Assembly (NCBI GenBank): GCA_033816765.1
Contig: CM066291.1
Location: 5,766,001 to 5,830,000, forward strand
Length of the DNA: 64,000 nucleotides
Source: Nothopassalora personata
Lineage: Eukaryota; Ascomycota; Dothideomycetes; Mycosphaerellales; Mycosphaerellaceae
Direction: 5' to 3'
Shown: piece after piece, positions 11,597 through 20,187 of the stretch
How the letters are laid out: each line of letters opens with the position of its first letter
How positions within the stretch are numbered: position 1 is the first letter of the stretch
Program-made: the position numbers and the translations under genes
Notes under the pieces: generated by a model
What the model was told of the DNA's origin: nothing
The model's input: only the letters and a program-made list of their open reading frames with translations
The model's database searches: none

Positions 11597-12487
11597 ATGG
11601 CAAAGAACAAGAAGCGGAAAGTGCATACCAGAACAGCCCTCGCTCCCTCGCCATCGCAATCAAACGCCAAGCCGTCACCAACGAAAGCCCGTCCCGCGGC
11701 GAAGAAACAGCAACAGCAACAGCAACACCACCACCACCACCACCACCACCCAGACCCGACAATCCCCTTCGACCCCACCACCGACCGCATCCTCCTCATC
11801 GGCGAGGGAGACTTCTCCTTCGCCAAATCGATTGTGGAACATCACGGCGCACGCGACGTGACGGCGACGTGTTACGATGGAAAGGAAGAATTGTTCAACA
11901 AGTATGACCCGCAAGCCCAGGAGCATGTCACATGTTTGGAAGCCGAGGGACAGACGGTGCTCTACCACGTCGACGCGACCAAATTGCACGCGAATAAAGC
12001 ACTGACGACCGGCGGCGCTCAGTTCGACGTCATCCTCTTCAACTTCCCTCACGTGGGAGGCAAGAGTACACATGTCAATCGCCAAGTCCGCTTCAACCAG
12101 GAACTCCTGGTGAACTTCTTCACCACTTCTGCCGCACTTCTCTCCCACGCCGGCACCATTGTCGTCACATTGTTCGAAGGGGAGCCGTATACGCTTTGGA
12201 ACATCCGCGATCTGGCACGGCATTGTGGTCTGGACGTGGTGAGGAGTTTCCAGTTCCACGCGGACGCGTACCCGGGCTACAGCCATGCGAGGACATTGGG
12301 AAACGTGCAGGGTGGCGGTGGGTGGAAGGGTGAATATCGAGAGGCGAGGAGCTATGTCTTTCAGAAGAAGGCCGAGGACAAGAGTGGGGTTCCGCTGAGG
12401 CAGCAGCAGTTGAGGGAGCAGGATAAGAAGAAGCGGAAGCGGAAGCGGAAGCGGAATGAGGATAGTAGTAGTGACGACGAGGGTTGA
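11597..12487 (+). CDS. BMT5: 25S rRNA (uridine-N3)-methyltransferase, BMT5 type
   Basis: A single exon encodes 296 residues. After a basic N-terminus and a low-complexity Gln then His run (about residues 36-50), the DUF2431 Rossmann-like methyltransferase domain begins with the SAM-binding motif IGEGDFSFAKS (about 68-78). It continues with FDVILFNFPHVGGKS and a family-typical GEPYTLWNIRDLA segment. Yeast Bmt5 methylates N3 of a uridine in 25S rRNA in the nucleolus. The C-terminus is a Lys/Arg run followed by an acidic tail (KKRKRKRKRNEDSSSDDEG), a plausible nuclear/nucleolar signal. The ATG at 11597 has a good context (ACCATGG). The frame is open further upstream but has no ATG there. Confidence 0.88.
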   Translation: MAKNKKRKVHTRTALAPSPSQSNAKPSPTKARPAAKKQQQQQQHHHHHHHHPDPTIPFDPTTDRILLIGEGDFSFAKSIVEHHGARDVTATCYDGKEELFNKYDPQAQEHVTCLEAEGQTVLYHVDATKLHANKALTTGGAQFDVILFNFPHVGGKSTHVNRQVRFNQELLVNFFTTSAALLSHAGTIVVTLFEGEPYTLWNIRDLARHCGLDVVRSFQFHADAYPGYSHARTLGNVQGGGGWKGEYREARSYVFQKKAEDKSGVPLRQQQLREQDKKKRKRKRKRNEDSSSDDEG

Positions 12488-12862
12488 GGCCATGGTCGCA
12501 AGACGAATATCGACTGCATACTGGTAGCATGGGCATCGTGCGAACCGCATCCGGTTGCATGTGTCGAAAGTACGAGAGTGCACCGCCATTGCCTACTGTG
12601 TGTACGATCTCCGTCGACACGTCGAGGGCTTCGTATGAGGATTCTCCCAGTACGGCCAGCGCGCACGGGATGGTGATCCCGTCGAATTGCAGAAGGGTGT
12701 GGTACTCACAGGAGGTTCCCAGGCTTGTGCCGTAGACTTCGGGTGTGTAATGGGAAGCCTGGTCCCCGATCAAAAGTTGTTGTCTTTCTGCGATACAACA
12801 GGGAAAACAGCCATGATGTCTCAAACTCTAAGGTTCTTGCGGCAGCTGCATGCGGTATTACT
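12488..12862. other. Intergenic, no gene seen
   Basis: This is the spacer between the BMT5 stop and the stop of the minus-strand UstYa-like pseudogene, so it serves two convergent 3' ends. The overlapping open frames here have unnatural composition and no recognisable domain. Confidence 0.4.
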
Positions 12863-13486
12863 TCACGATGGACCCATCAACGCACGTCGAGTGTCACGAT
12901 CGTGGACCCCCTTGCGGATCGGCTCCCATTTCCGGCCTGTATGCTCTCCGGTCTTTCCGAACGCAAAGCTGAAGCCTTCCCAGTGATACAGCGGAGATGG
13001 AGCCACATCTGCATGGCACACTACCGCCTGCCGTGTACATCCAATGCAGTGCTCCGTCTGTGCTGTCACCCAGCCTTCTGGGAGCCCTGCGGCACCTCCA
13101 TGGTGGTGTCCAGTGGTGACATTATACAATGTCTTCGACACCTCTTGTCGCAAGGCATTCAGGCAGTGCAAGGTATGCCTTACATCAGGTCTATCAAGAT
13201 CATATCCGTAACACCGTCACAACATCAAGGCGGGAAATTCTACACTCTCGAAACGAAACCTATCAGTCATCGGTATCCTCACCAACTCCGACTCGTACGC
13301 TGCTAACTCCTCGTCCACCATGCCCGGAAATTCCCCACGCACCAAACCCTTCCACGGCATCATCTCATATCCTTCGACGGGAGCTCCGGAAATTCTCCCA
13401 CTCACCAATCTTTCTTTCTTCATCATCACTCTCTTCGCTTCGCGTCCCCATCCTATCTCAGCGTTTCTGTTAAATTCTCTGCGCAT
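12863..13486 (-). pseudogene. UstYa-like (DUF3328) protein, interrupted by an in-frame stop
   Basis: The minus-strand frame from the ATG at 13486 to the stop at 12863 has one internal TGA at 13217-13219. Downstream of it is a clear DUF3328 signature: RHTLHCLNALRQ (an HXXHC motif, H-T-L-H-C) and, about 35 residues later, EHCIGCTRQAVVCHADV, the second HC box. There Gln stands where the first His of HXXHC is expected. UstYa-family proteins are copper-dependent or flavin-assisted oxidases of fungal RiPP pathways, usually with an N-terminal membrane helix. I see no such helix, so the N-terminus is missing or in an unrecognised exon. An alternative 69-base intron (GTTTCG...GATAG) would remove the TGA in frame but has a poor donor. 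I favour a recent pseudogene. It lies 1.3 kb from the Kex2-repeat gene and 4 kb from the Tyr-rich precursors. Confidence 0.6.
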
Positions 13487-13669
13487 ATACTCGCTCGATT
13501 GATCCCCCTAGCATCGAGCATATCCGTCTCGTGATGGAATGCATTGCATTGCACTGGCCGTGGCAGGCGGGCCGTCTGACGCTTCTGTGGGCGATGGGGG
13601 GCGGTGCTGCGGCACGCTTGTCGAAGTCGAAATTTGAGATAGTGCTGCGTCGACAATGGATGTGTTTAT

Positions 13670-14255
13670 TCATGCATGGAGGAAGGAAGGTTTGTCGTAC
13701 GGCAGTCGACGTTGTCGATCGCTGTTTTGGGTGGGGTGGTGAGAGAAGAGAGTTTGGGGGAGAGTTTGGCTTGTTCTGGAGGAGGAATGCTTTTTTGAGG
13801 GATGTGGAGGACGGGGCTTGGGGGTTGGTGAGTAGTGAAAGACATTCTTCTCATTGTAGAGGTCGAGGAGAGCCCACTTTACTGAGGTTGAGGAGCAGAG
13901 TCTGTGGTAGTTATGGAACTCTTTCGGCTGGTTCTTGAACGCCATGCCATGGTTCTGAGCAGCAGCACGGATCGTCAGGCACATGGCTCCATCGAGAGCA
14001 TCGCGTAGCGTAAAGCAGACATAGTCGTTCGCTGACTGGTGCTCTCTACCGTCCATGTTAGGTGTAGGGTGAGCGATGCGAAGCTTGGTGCCGATGAATC
14101 GGAAGCAGAGCCAATTTCATACTGAGACGCAGAAGCCGTTGAAGTCAATCTGCAGCCACATACTCCTTCCTTGAGGAAGACCGAGACACAAACCGAACAT
14201 CTTGTTCTTAACATCCATGTCTGTTCCACAGACCCTCATCACCAACGCAAAGCAA
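13670..14255 (-). CDS. Possible hypothetical protein (two exons, uncertain)
   Basis: On the minus strand a plausible coding stretch starts at an ATG near 14246. It runs through a possible 39-base intron (GTATGA...CCAAG, around 14087-14126) and continues in the open frame 14056-13670. Its composition is more protein-like than its shadows, with a run of Cys, Trp and aromatic residues and a Pro/Ser-rich tail. The intron is unusually short and no domain is recognised. It could equally be a relic. Listed because it lies within the putative RiPP locus. Confidence 0.22.
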
Positions 14256-14781
14256 GCAAGACGCAGCAGGCGTACACCAGGTTCCACCTATCGACCGCAC
14301 GTCATGTACCACGCCCACTGGACTGAGGAAGTCTGACCTTTCAAGTCAACGCCGTGGAGAGTCAAGGAACGTCAAAGTTCGCCCATACCCTGTCCGATCA
14401 ACATGACAGCCTTCCAACTCCATCAAAGCCGTTGCGACGATGCTGTCAATCCTCCACAATCGAAGCACGATTGCTGTGATTGCGTCTCAACTGGCTGATT
14501 CCGTGATCATCTCTGTGATCATGCATCCAAGGTTCGACTTCCCTGCTTACACGAGCCGCTTTCAACGTACAATAATCTTTGCTTGTATAGTAGAGACAGG
14601 TAACAGGGGCCAAGTATAAGGCGGCTCTTCCTGCCCCGAGATATCGTAGCTCCCACTGCGGTTCCTCGTTCACTTGTTTGTTATACTGACCCAAGTCGTG
14701 CCTATCCGGCTACCACACTCTTTCGAAACATTGACCCACTTTCACACTTCACACCCGACATTCTATAGTGAATCACTCACC
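14256..14781. promoter_or_regulatory. Upstream region of the Kex2-repeat gene
   Basis: About 500 bases without a supported gene. The last 40 bases before the start are pyrimidine-rich and Ca-rich (CACTTTCACACTTCACACCC, then CACTCACC before ATG), typical of a fungal transcription start and leader region. Confidence 0.4.
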
Positions 14782-15797
14782 ATGCGTGTCAACACTCTCT
14801 TGATTGCGTCGCTCACCGGTGCTGCGTATGCACATCCCATCGAGACAGTAAGTCCCCCCCTCCTGTGGTGGCGTCCCACTTACTGATTCCAGTCCAGGTC
14901 CCTGAGGGGAATATCTTACAGGACGTCGAAGGCTTGATCAAGCTGCCTGTCGGCCCTCGGCAACTTGGCGGTCTTACTCGCCCATTGAACGGACTTGGTG
15001 GATCTGCTCTCGGCGGATCTCAGGGAGGTCCCCTTGACCAAGTCACGAACCGTCTCCCTGTCACGAGCCTCGGCGGACTTAGCAAACGTGCAGTCGAAGC
15101 AATTGCTGGCCTCGTCAACGTGCTCGAGGGAACTGGATTTGGTGGACTTGGAAAGCGTGAACTTGACCTCGAGCAGGTCGAGGACAAGCTTGGTGCTCTG
15201 AGTCTTGTTGGCTTGAAGGAGCGCCAGGTGGACCTTGGTGAGCTCACCCGCAACAAGCTGGGCGGTCTGGCTATTGATTCAAACGATAAGCGTCAGGTCG
15301 ATCAAGTTACAGATAGACTTGACGACTTGAGCCTCGTCGGGATCGTCCGCCGCCAGGTCCAGGCTCTCGCAGGCACCCTTCACGGCCTCACTGGACAACG
15401 TCAATCTGGCCTTGTCAACAGCCTCGGCGGCGTCACGGACTCCGACAAAGACCTTCCCCTCGTCGGCGATGCTACGGACAACCTGCCAGTTGCTAAGCGT
15501 GCCCTTGTCGACACTAATGAGCTCACCACTGGCCTTCAGCTCGAGGGCGCTACTGATGAGCTCCGCAACGTCCACCTTCTGGGCCTGCTCAAGCGCCAGA
15601 TTAAAGGAGTCACCGATCTGCTTGGCGAGAAGATGGTCAAGACTTTGCCAATCATCGGCCGCGGACTCGGCATGCAGTGTGTGAAGGATGCAAGTGGAAA
15701 GTGCAAGTCTGAGGAGGAGCACAAGTCGACGCTTCACGCTACCAACGATCCAAAGTTGGATGTGGTCAAGGAGGTCACTGATGCTTTGGTTTTGTAA
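14782..15797 (+). CDS. Secreted Kex2-processed repeat protein (KEP), putative peptide precursor
   Basis: Exons 14782-14847 and 14898-15797 (50-bp intron, GTAAGT...TCCAG) encode 321 residues. The N-terminus MRVNTLLIASLTGAAYA is a signal peptide. The rest consists of degenerate repeats built on LGGL / LSLVG cores. They are punctuated by dibasic sites at about residues 85-86, 108-109, 153-154, 173-174, 222-223 and 254-255, each mostly followed by Gln-Val, Ala or Glu. This is the architecture of fungal KEX2-processed repeat proteins, in which the Golgi protease kexin liberates several similar peptides. The tail has two Cys and is Lys/Glu-rich. No enzyme domain is present. Products could be signalling or surface-active peptides or a RiPP core; the Leu/Gly-rich, Tyr-free repeats argue against a classic dikaritin core. 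The frame is intact. Confidence 0.8.
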
Positions 15798-15979
15798 ATA
15801 GTATCGAGACGCGTCCACAGGAGGGCAGGGTGTCTATGGCCAGGGTGTCGTAGGTCGCGAGAGTCCAACAGCATGGATTGAATGCACTTTGGATACGTAG
15901 AACTACTCGAAAGAGGCTCATCCTCTGCAATATTAGTAACATTACAGTGCCTCCAGAATCTGTCCTCACGCGATTTCAG

Positions 15980-16733
15980 CTACAAGAAGAATCCCAATCC
16001 CAGGAATGCAAGTCCACCAAAGAGCCAACCAGATGCTTCACCCCTCATGCTCGCACTTCCAGTCTGCTGCGGCGGTGGGTACCATCCCGGCGTAGTGAGG
16101 TTGGCAGTCGGCTGTGCTGGGTGAGGATGTGTCGAGGTCTCTGCTCCGTGATCAGACTCCGTGCCATGACTGTTGGTCGTCGAGCTTGAGGTGTAGGCTG
16201 GAGGCGATGTCGCCGATGTTGGGGTGTATGCAGACAGAATTGGTGTGGTCGAGGTCTCTGTGGTTGAGGTCTCTCCGTCTACGTAGGATGACTGAGGAGG
16301 AGTGGAGCTTGTAGCTTCTGCTCCCACGACGGTGGCAAGGGAGGTATAGCCTCTGCAGTTGCTTGGGACATCACCTTCGTTGCAGCAGTTACCTCCGCCT
16401 GCACAGTATGTTCCGACTGGACAGATGCCTGTTGCCGATTAGTATGAGTATGTATAGCTAGATGGAGACTGTCATACTGCCATCCGCGCAGCAGATTTGC
16501 TCAGCATTGAAGCAAGTGTTGCTGTTATTCGCTGTGCACAGATCCCAGGTGCCCCCTCGGCTGGGGCCACAGGCTTCTTGACATGTGTTCCCGCCAGCGC
16601 AGAGTCCAGGGATCGTAATGACATCGGTCTGTCTCTTTGTGAGGCCGTGGAGCTCGAAGTCGACAAAGGACCACTCGGCTGCAACGACGATGGTTGCCAC
16701 CGATAAGAGAGATAGTGAAAGACTGGATCGCAT
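15980..16733 (-). CDS. Cysteine-rich GPI-anchored cell-surface protein
   Basis: Exons 16733-16478 and 16428-15980 (49-bp intron, GTATGA...CAACAG) encode 234 residues. A signal peptide (MRSSLSLSLLSVATIVVAAE) is followed by a possible Kex2 site (TKRQ). A Cys-rich module of about ten Cys comes next (CAGGNTCQEACG, CFNAEQICC, ICPVGTYCAGGGNCC). A long Ser/Thr/Pro-rich stalk follows, and finally a hydrophobic C-terminal tail (WLFGGLAFLGLGFFL) preceded by small residues, a typical GPI signal. It is expected on the plasma membrane or cell wall. Its role is unknown; similar fungal proteins are wall components. It is convergent with the Kex2-repeat gene (183 bp apart). Confidence 0.8.
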
Positions 16734-17433
16734 ACTGACGTCTGCTTCAGGCGTGATTGATGTTGTCAAGGTCGATGTAAGGAGTGGACAATGGTGGATG
16801 TTTGAGTCGCGAGTACAGCAGTGCCTGCTTTTCTTATACAGTGAACAACTCTTGTAGCCTCCACTGATCGCAATCGCGAATCCAGTTTAACATGCAGCCA
16901 CAAGTCTCATGTTCCGAAGAGCTGAAAGAAAGCGCATGAAGCCAAGGCTTGGCTGAGCGCAACTTAGGGGATTGTGCTACTGTGGCTCACATCGGCTTCG
17001 ACCCGTCGACGAATGGCTTGTTGATGCTTAGCTACCAATCTTGCTTTGTGATACAGATCTAGTCTTCACCTCGAAGACGAGCATGGGCTGCGCTATCCGA
17101 AGTGACCTAGAGACAGCCATCTCCATGCTTGGTAGACGAAAGGATGGTATACCGTACTATTGCGTCCAAAATTGGCAACATGTGAGGCGTCCTGGCGTAC
17201 GGAAGCATGTGCTCATCCACCAAACAAATAAAGCGAGATGAAGCAACCTTATCGTAGATTTCTTGTGCTATTCAATGCATGAAGAGGGGCATTAGGCGCC
17301 CAAGTCAAGCTGGTCCTGTGAAGATGAAAGGCTACTGTGTGTAAAGGGCCTCACCAAGTATTGCACAGATAAAGGACCGTAGCTCCGAACAGTCTCTACC
17401 ACAAACACTGGTTCCAAGAGCTTGAGTTCTCTT
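16734..17433. other. Intergenic, no gene seen
   Basis: 700 bases between the GPI gene start and the 3' end of the first Tyr-rich precursor. Only short frames of random composition are present. It should contain the promoter of the GPI gene at its left end. Confidence 0.4.
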
Positions 17434-18068
17434 CTACTCACTCGCCGCTGCTGCCTCAGGTGCAGCTTCAGGCTCTGGGGCCGCCACACGTGGATAGCCG
17501 GTGTACTTCCCATACCTGCATACTTTATTGGTTGCTACTCCATGAGGAGGTAGTGAGAGAAAGCTTACTTTCCATACTGGCCATAGTCCTTGTATCCACC
17601 AAGCGGAGGTGCATACGTGCCGCTGAAGATCCAGTCAACAAGAACCTCGATGCTGGCAGTAGAAAGTGGAAGGAGAACTCACTAACTCCCGTACTGCCCA
17701 TGCCTTTGTCGCTTCTCCTTGATCGCAAAGGCGGCATCAAGCAATGCGTCAATATCGGCGTCCGCTTCGGCTTCGGCGTTGCGTTTGTATCGGCCTAGAG
17801 TATTGTTGGAAAGTCTGTGGCCGCAGAAGAAAGACCAAGCTCTTACCGTAATTCGCATAGCTGCCTCCGTAGCTACCGTAACTGCCATATTTTCCATAGC
17901 TGCGATGTGTCAACTCAACAGGGAAACGTCACACAAATCAGCGACTCACTTTGGATACTTTCCATATCCCTGTGGCGCGGCCTCAGCCTCAGGCTCAGGA
18001 GCTGCGACTGGAGCCGCGAGACCAAGTGAGGCCAGCGTGGTTACCACGAGGACGGCAAAGTTCTTCAT
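17434..18068 (-). CDS. Secreted Tyr/Gly-repeat precursor 1 with Kex2 sites (putative RiPP precursor)
   Basis: Five exons: 18068-17950, 17899-17847, 17794-17683, 17622-17569 and 17515-17434. The introns of 50-60 bp all have GT-AG ends and the total is 139 residues. A signal peptide (MKNFAVLVVTTLASLGLAAP) is followed by a Glu/Ala/Pro spacer. Two blocks of YGKYG/YGSYG repeats flank an acidic helical segment (EAEADADIDALLDAAFAIKE). That segment is itself bounded by dibasic sites (YKR before, EKR after). The tail is again Ala/Glu/Pro-rich. The layout resembles precursors matured by kexin and by a Glu-Ala dipeptidase, as in alpha-factor and dikaritin precursors. The introns fall inside the YG repeats, suggesting repeat growth by exon shuffling. 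No enzyme domain is seen. A structural wall protein is the main alternative. It is a paralogue of the gene at 18642-19506. Confidence 0.78.
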
Positions 18069-18641
18069 GTCTGCGGCGATGTATGCTGGAGATGAGTAGT
18101 ACCTCTGCGAGCTCGAGATGATGCGATACGAAGGTGACAGCTCAGGCTGGAGGGGAAATGTCAGACCAAGTATTCCATGACGCATGCGTGCATCGTCCGC
18201 CGCGATCGTGGCCAAGCCTTCGTTGTGCATGTGCTGTATTGATGGCGCTGCTTTCCTTGTGCAACCGGTGGTCCCGACCCTACGATCAGTCCTGTTGTCT
18301 GTCAACAAGATCAGCATCGGTGGTGTGAGCTCGCTTGTTGTACAGCGCCACTGTAGCCGTTGACATGGATTCGTTGTTTGGAGGTCAATATCACGCCACC
18401 ATGTCAGCCTTGACGATAGTGTTCTCCGGCGCTGAGGTGGACTGAGCACTAAAGGGGAAGTTGCTGAGCACATTATGCCACGCTTGAGGAAGGACGACTG
18501 ATCGTGGGTGACATATCCATCGCGAAATGTGCAAGCCATGTGTAGGGTCGTTGTCATTGAGTTCGCTCGTTGCCGGTGAAGTAATCACTTGATGCTCGTC
18601 TATCTTCGTGAATTTATGTACGGTGTTGTCGCCGCCCACGA
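18069..18641. promoter_or_regulatory. Upstream region of precursor 1, with a motif shared with the precursor 2/UstYa promoter
   Basis: 573 bases separate the start of precursor 1 from the stop of precursor 2. At 18532-18550 lies CAAGCCATGTGTAGGGTCG. Except for an inserted TG, the same sequence (CAAGCCATGTAGGGTCG) occurs at 19852-19868, between precursor 2 and the UstYa-like gene. It may be a shared control site or a remnant of promoter duplication. Confidence 0.4.
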
Positions 18642-19506
18642 TCACGATGTTCCTACAGTGCGACCCCTTGGTTCTGGCTCGGCCTCAGCTTCTGCCTCTG
18701 GGTCACGCTTAGCCTGCCCATACTTGCCATAGCTCGAGTATCTGCCCAGCACATCAGTACGACTGTTTTTAAGTGATGATGGCTCGCGACTCACGGTCCA
18801 TATTGCCCATAGCCACCTTTCGGTGGGGCGTACGTTCCATAAGAGGCATACGTCACAGGATCGGCTCGCTTCTCCTTGATGGCAAAAGCTATATCGAGCA
18901 GGGCATCGATGTCGGCGTCCGCCTCCGCCTCCGCCTCGGGGTCACGCTTTGCGGCGCCGTACTTGCCTGTTGAGAAGGATGTCAGATTATCGTGGTTCGA
19001 CGGGATTTGGTAGGAGTAAACTCACCGTACGTGGCGTAGCTTGGCGCAGAGTATTTGCCGTACGTGCCATACTTTCCGTATTGACCATAGTTGTTGTAAG
19101 ACTGAGGCTGAGTTGACGCGGATGTTGTCGAGGTAGATGCTGGCGCTGTCGACGAAGTTGTTGCCGCTCGAGGTGTCGTGCGCCGAGGCTCCGCTTCTGG
19201 CTCGGCTTCGGCTTCGGTTTCGGCTTCGGCTTCGGCCTCGGCCTCACGCTTCTGGCCGTATTTGCCGTAGTTGGCATAGTTCTGAGGTGCGTATTGGCCG
19301 TAGCTGTCGAGTCGTGTCAGATGGGTGTTTCCTTGGCAGAGAATGCGTTCATGAGCGACTGACTTTCCGTATTTCCCATACTGTCCGTAATTCTGTTGTG
19401 CTGCAGGCTCTGGCTGTGCTTCTGGCTGCGTCTCCGGCTCAGCAGTCGGCAGAGCGATAGCGCCTGATGCCAGAGTGGCAGCAAGGATCACGAAGACGTT
19501 CTTCAT
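18642..19506 (-). CDS. Secreted Tyr/Gly-repeat precursor 2 with Kex2 sites (putative RiPP precursor)
   Basis: Four exons: 19506-19364, 19303-19026, 18966-18795 and 18741-18642. Introns are 53-60 bp and the total is 230 residues. A signal peptide (MKNVFVILAATLASGAIALP) precedes a Gln/Pro/Glu spacer. There are three YG-repeat blocks (NYGQYGKYG, SYNNYGQYGKYGTYGKY, GYGQYGPYSSYGKYG). They are separated by dibasic sites followed by Glu-Ala runs (QKREAEAEAEAE, AKRDPEAEAEAD, AKRDPEAEAEAE) and by a Ser/Thr-rich linker. The acidic DADIDALLDIAFAIKEKR segment is nearly identical to that of precursor 1, so the two arose by tandem duplication. KR followed by EAEA is the arrangement cut by Kex2 and Ste13-type peptidases. 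It is divergently transcribed from the UstYa-like gene at 20188, which supports a modified-peptide role by inference. Confidence 0.8.
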
Positions 19507-20187
19507 GGTCAAGGATCGAGTGGAGTGATGGCTATGCCTTGAAATGCGTTGTCGATCCTGGTATAGTGTGGCAGTGGACTGAGCTTGACTGCGAATATAT
19601 GCAACCGACATGGCAGATCTTATGGAAGCGACAGCATCACACCATGACCCTTTTGCACACCTCCATGGTGATCTCGACCCGTAGCTCGTGGCGTGGTAGC
19701 TGCCGTGTCGCAAGCCATCGTAGACCTTGTTTTCGAGAGGAGTCGCGAGCTCCGTACGGTGCGCGCCAGCCACAAGATGGTTATACAACCAACACGACAG
19801 AGCTACTGCTGCACAATGCTACCACGTGGTGGTGACAACGGCAGCTTCAGACAAGCCATGTAGGGTCGGAGAATTTTAGAACAGCTTTTTACACGGCATG
19901 GCCCCACATTGCCCTGCGTATAAGCTGTGCGCCACGTCGCTCTCGTTGGCAGGACGAAGGGTGAAGGTTCGGGCACTATCGAATGCACGACGCTGCACCT
20001 ATCGGAACTGGGTAATAAATACAGGATGGCTATACGGCATGCTAGCTAGGCCTTTGGGTTGCGTGCGACTGCCACCAGCTGATGTTTGCATTCCACAAGT
20101 GGGTTGGCTCCAACATCGTCAGTCCTGATTTTTGTGTTTCTGTTGTGCAACACCGGTGAGTTTTGATATCATCGAACATTGAGCGCG
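19507..20187. promoter_or_regulatory. Bidirectional promoter between precursor 2 and UstYa-like gene
   Basis: 681 bases serve two divergent genes. It contains a perfect 10-base palindrome ACCACGTGGT at 19821-19830 (a CACGTG E-box of the type bound by bHLH factors). The repeated motif CAAGCCATGTAGGGTCG lies at 19852-19868, and an AT-rich TATA-like stretch (GGTAATAAATACAGG) lies near 20010-20025. No gene is seen inside. Confidence 0.45.

Noticed and set aside
11675..12589. 304-codon minus-strand frame over BMT5
   Set aside because: It is antisense to a clear methyltransferase and consists of low-complexity Val/Leu runs. It is a shadow.
12725..13306. 193-codon plus-strand frame
   Set aside because: It overlaps the UstYa-like motifs on the other strand, and its own composition is not protein-like.
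17434..19506. Classical alpha-pheromone precursor
   Set aside because: KR and Glu-Ala spacers fit, but no Trp-starting, PGQ-containing mature pheromone repeat is present.
19021..20128. Frames antisense to the Tyr-rich precursor 2 and across its promoter
   Set aside because: They are Arg/Leu-rich mirror images of the YG and Glu-Ala repeats, or fall in the promoter, without signals.
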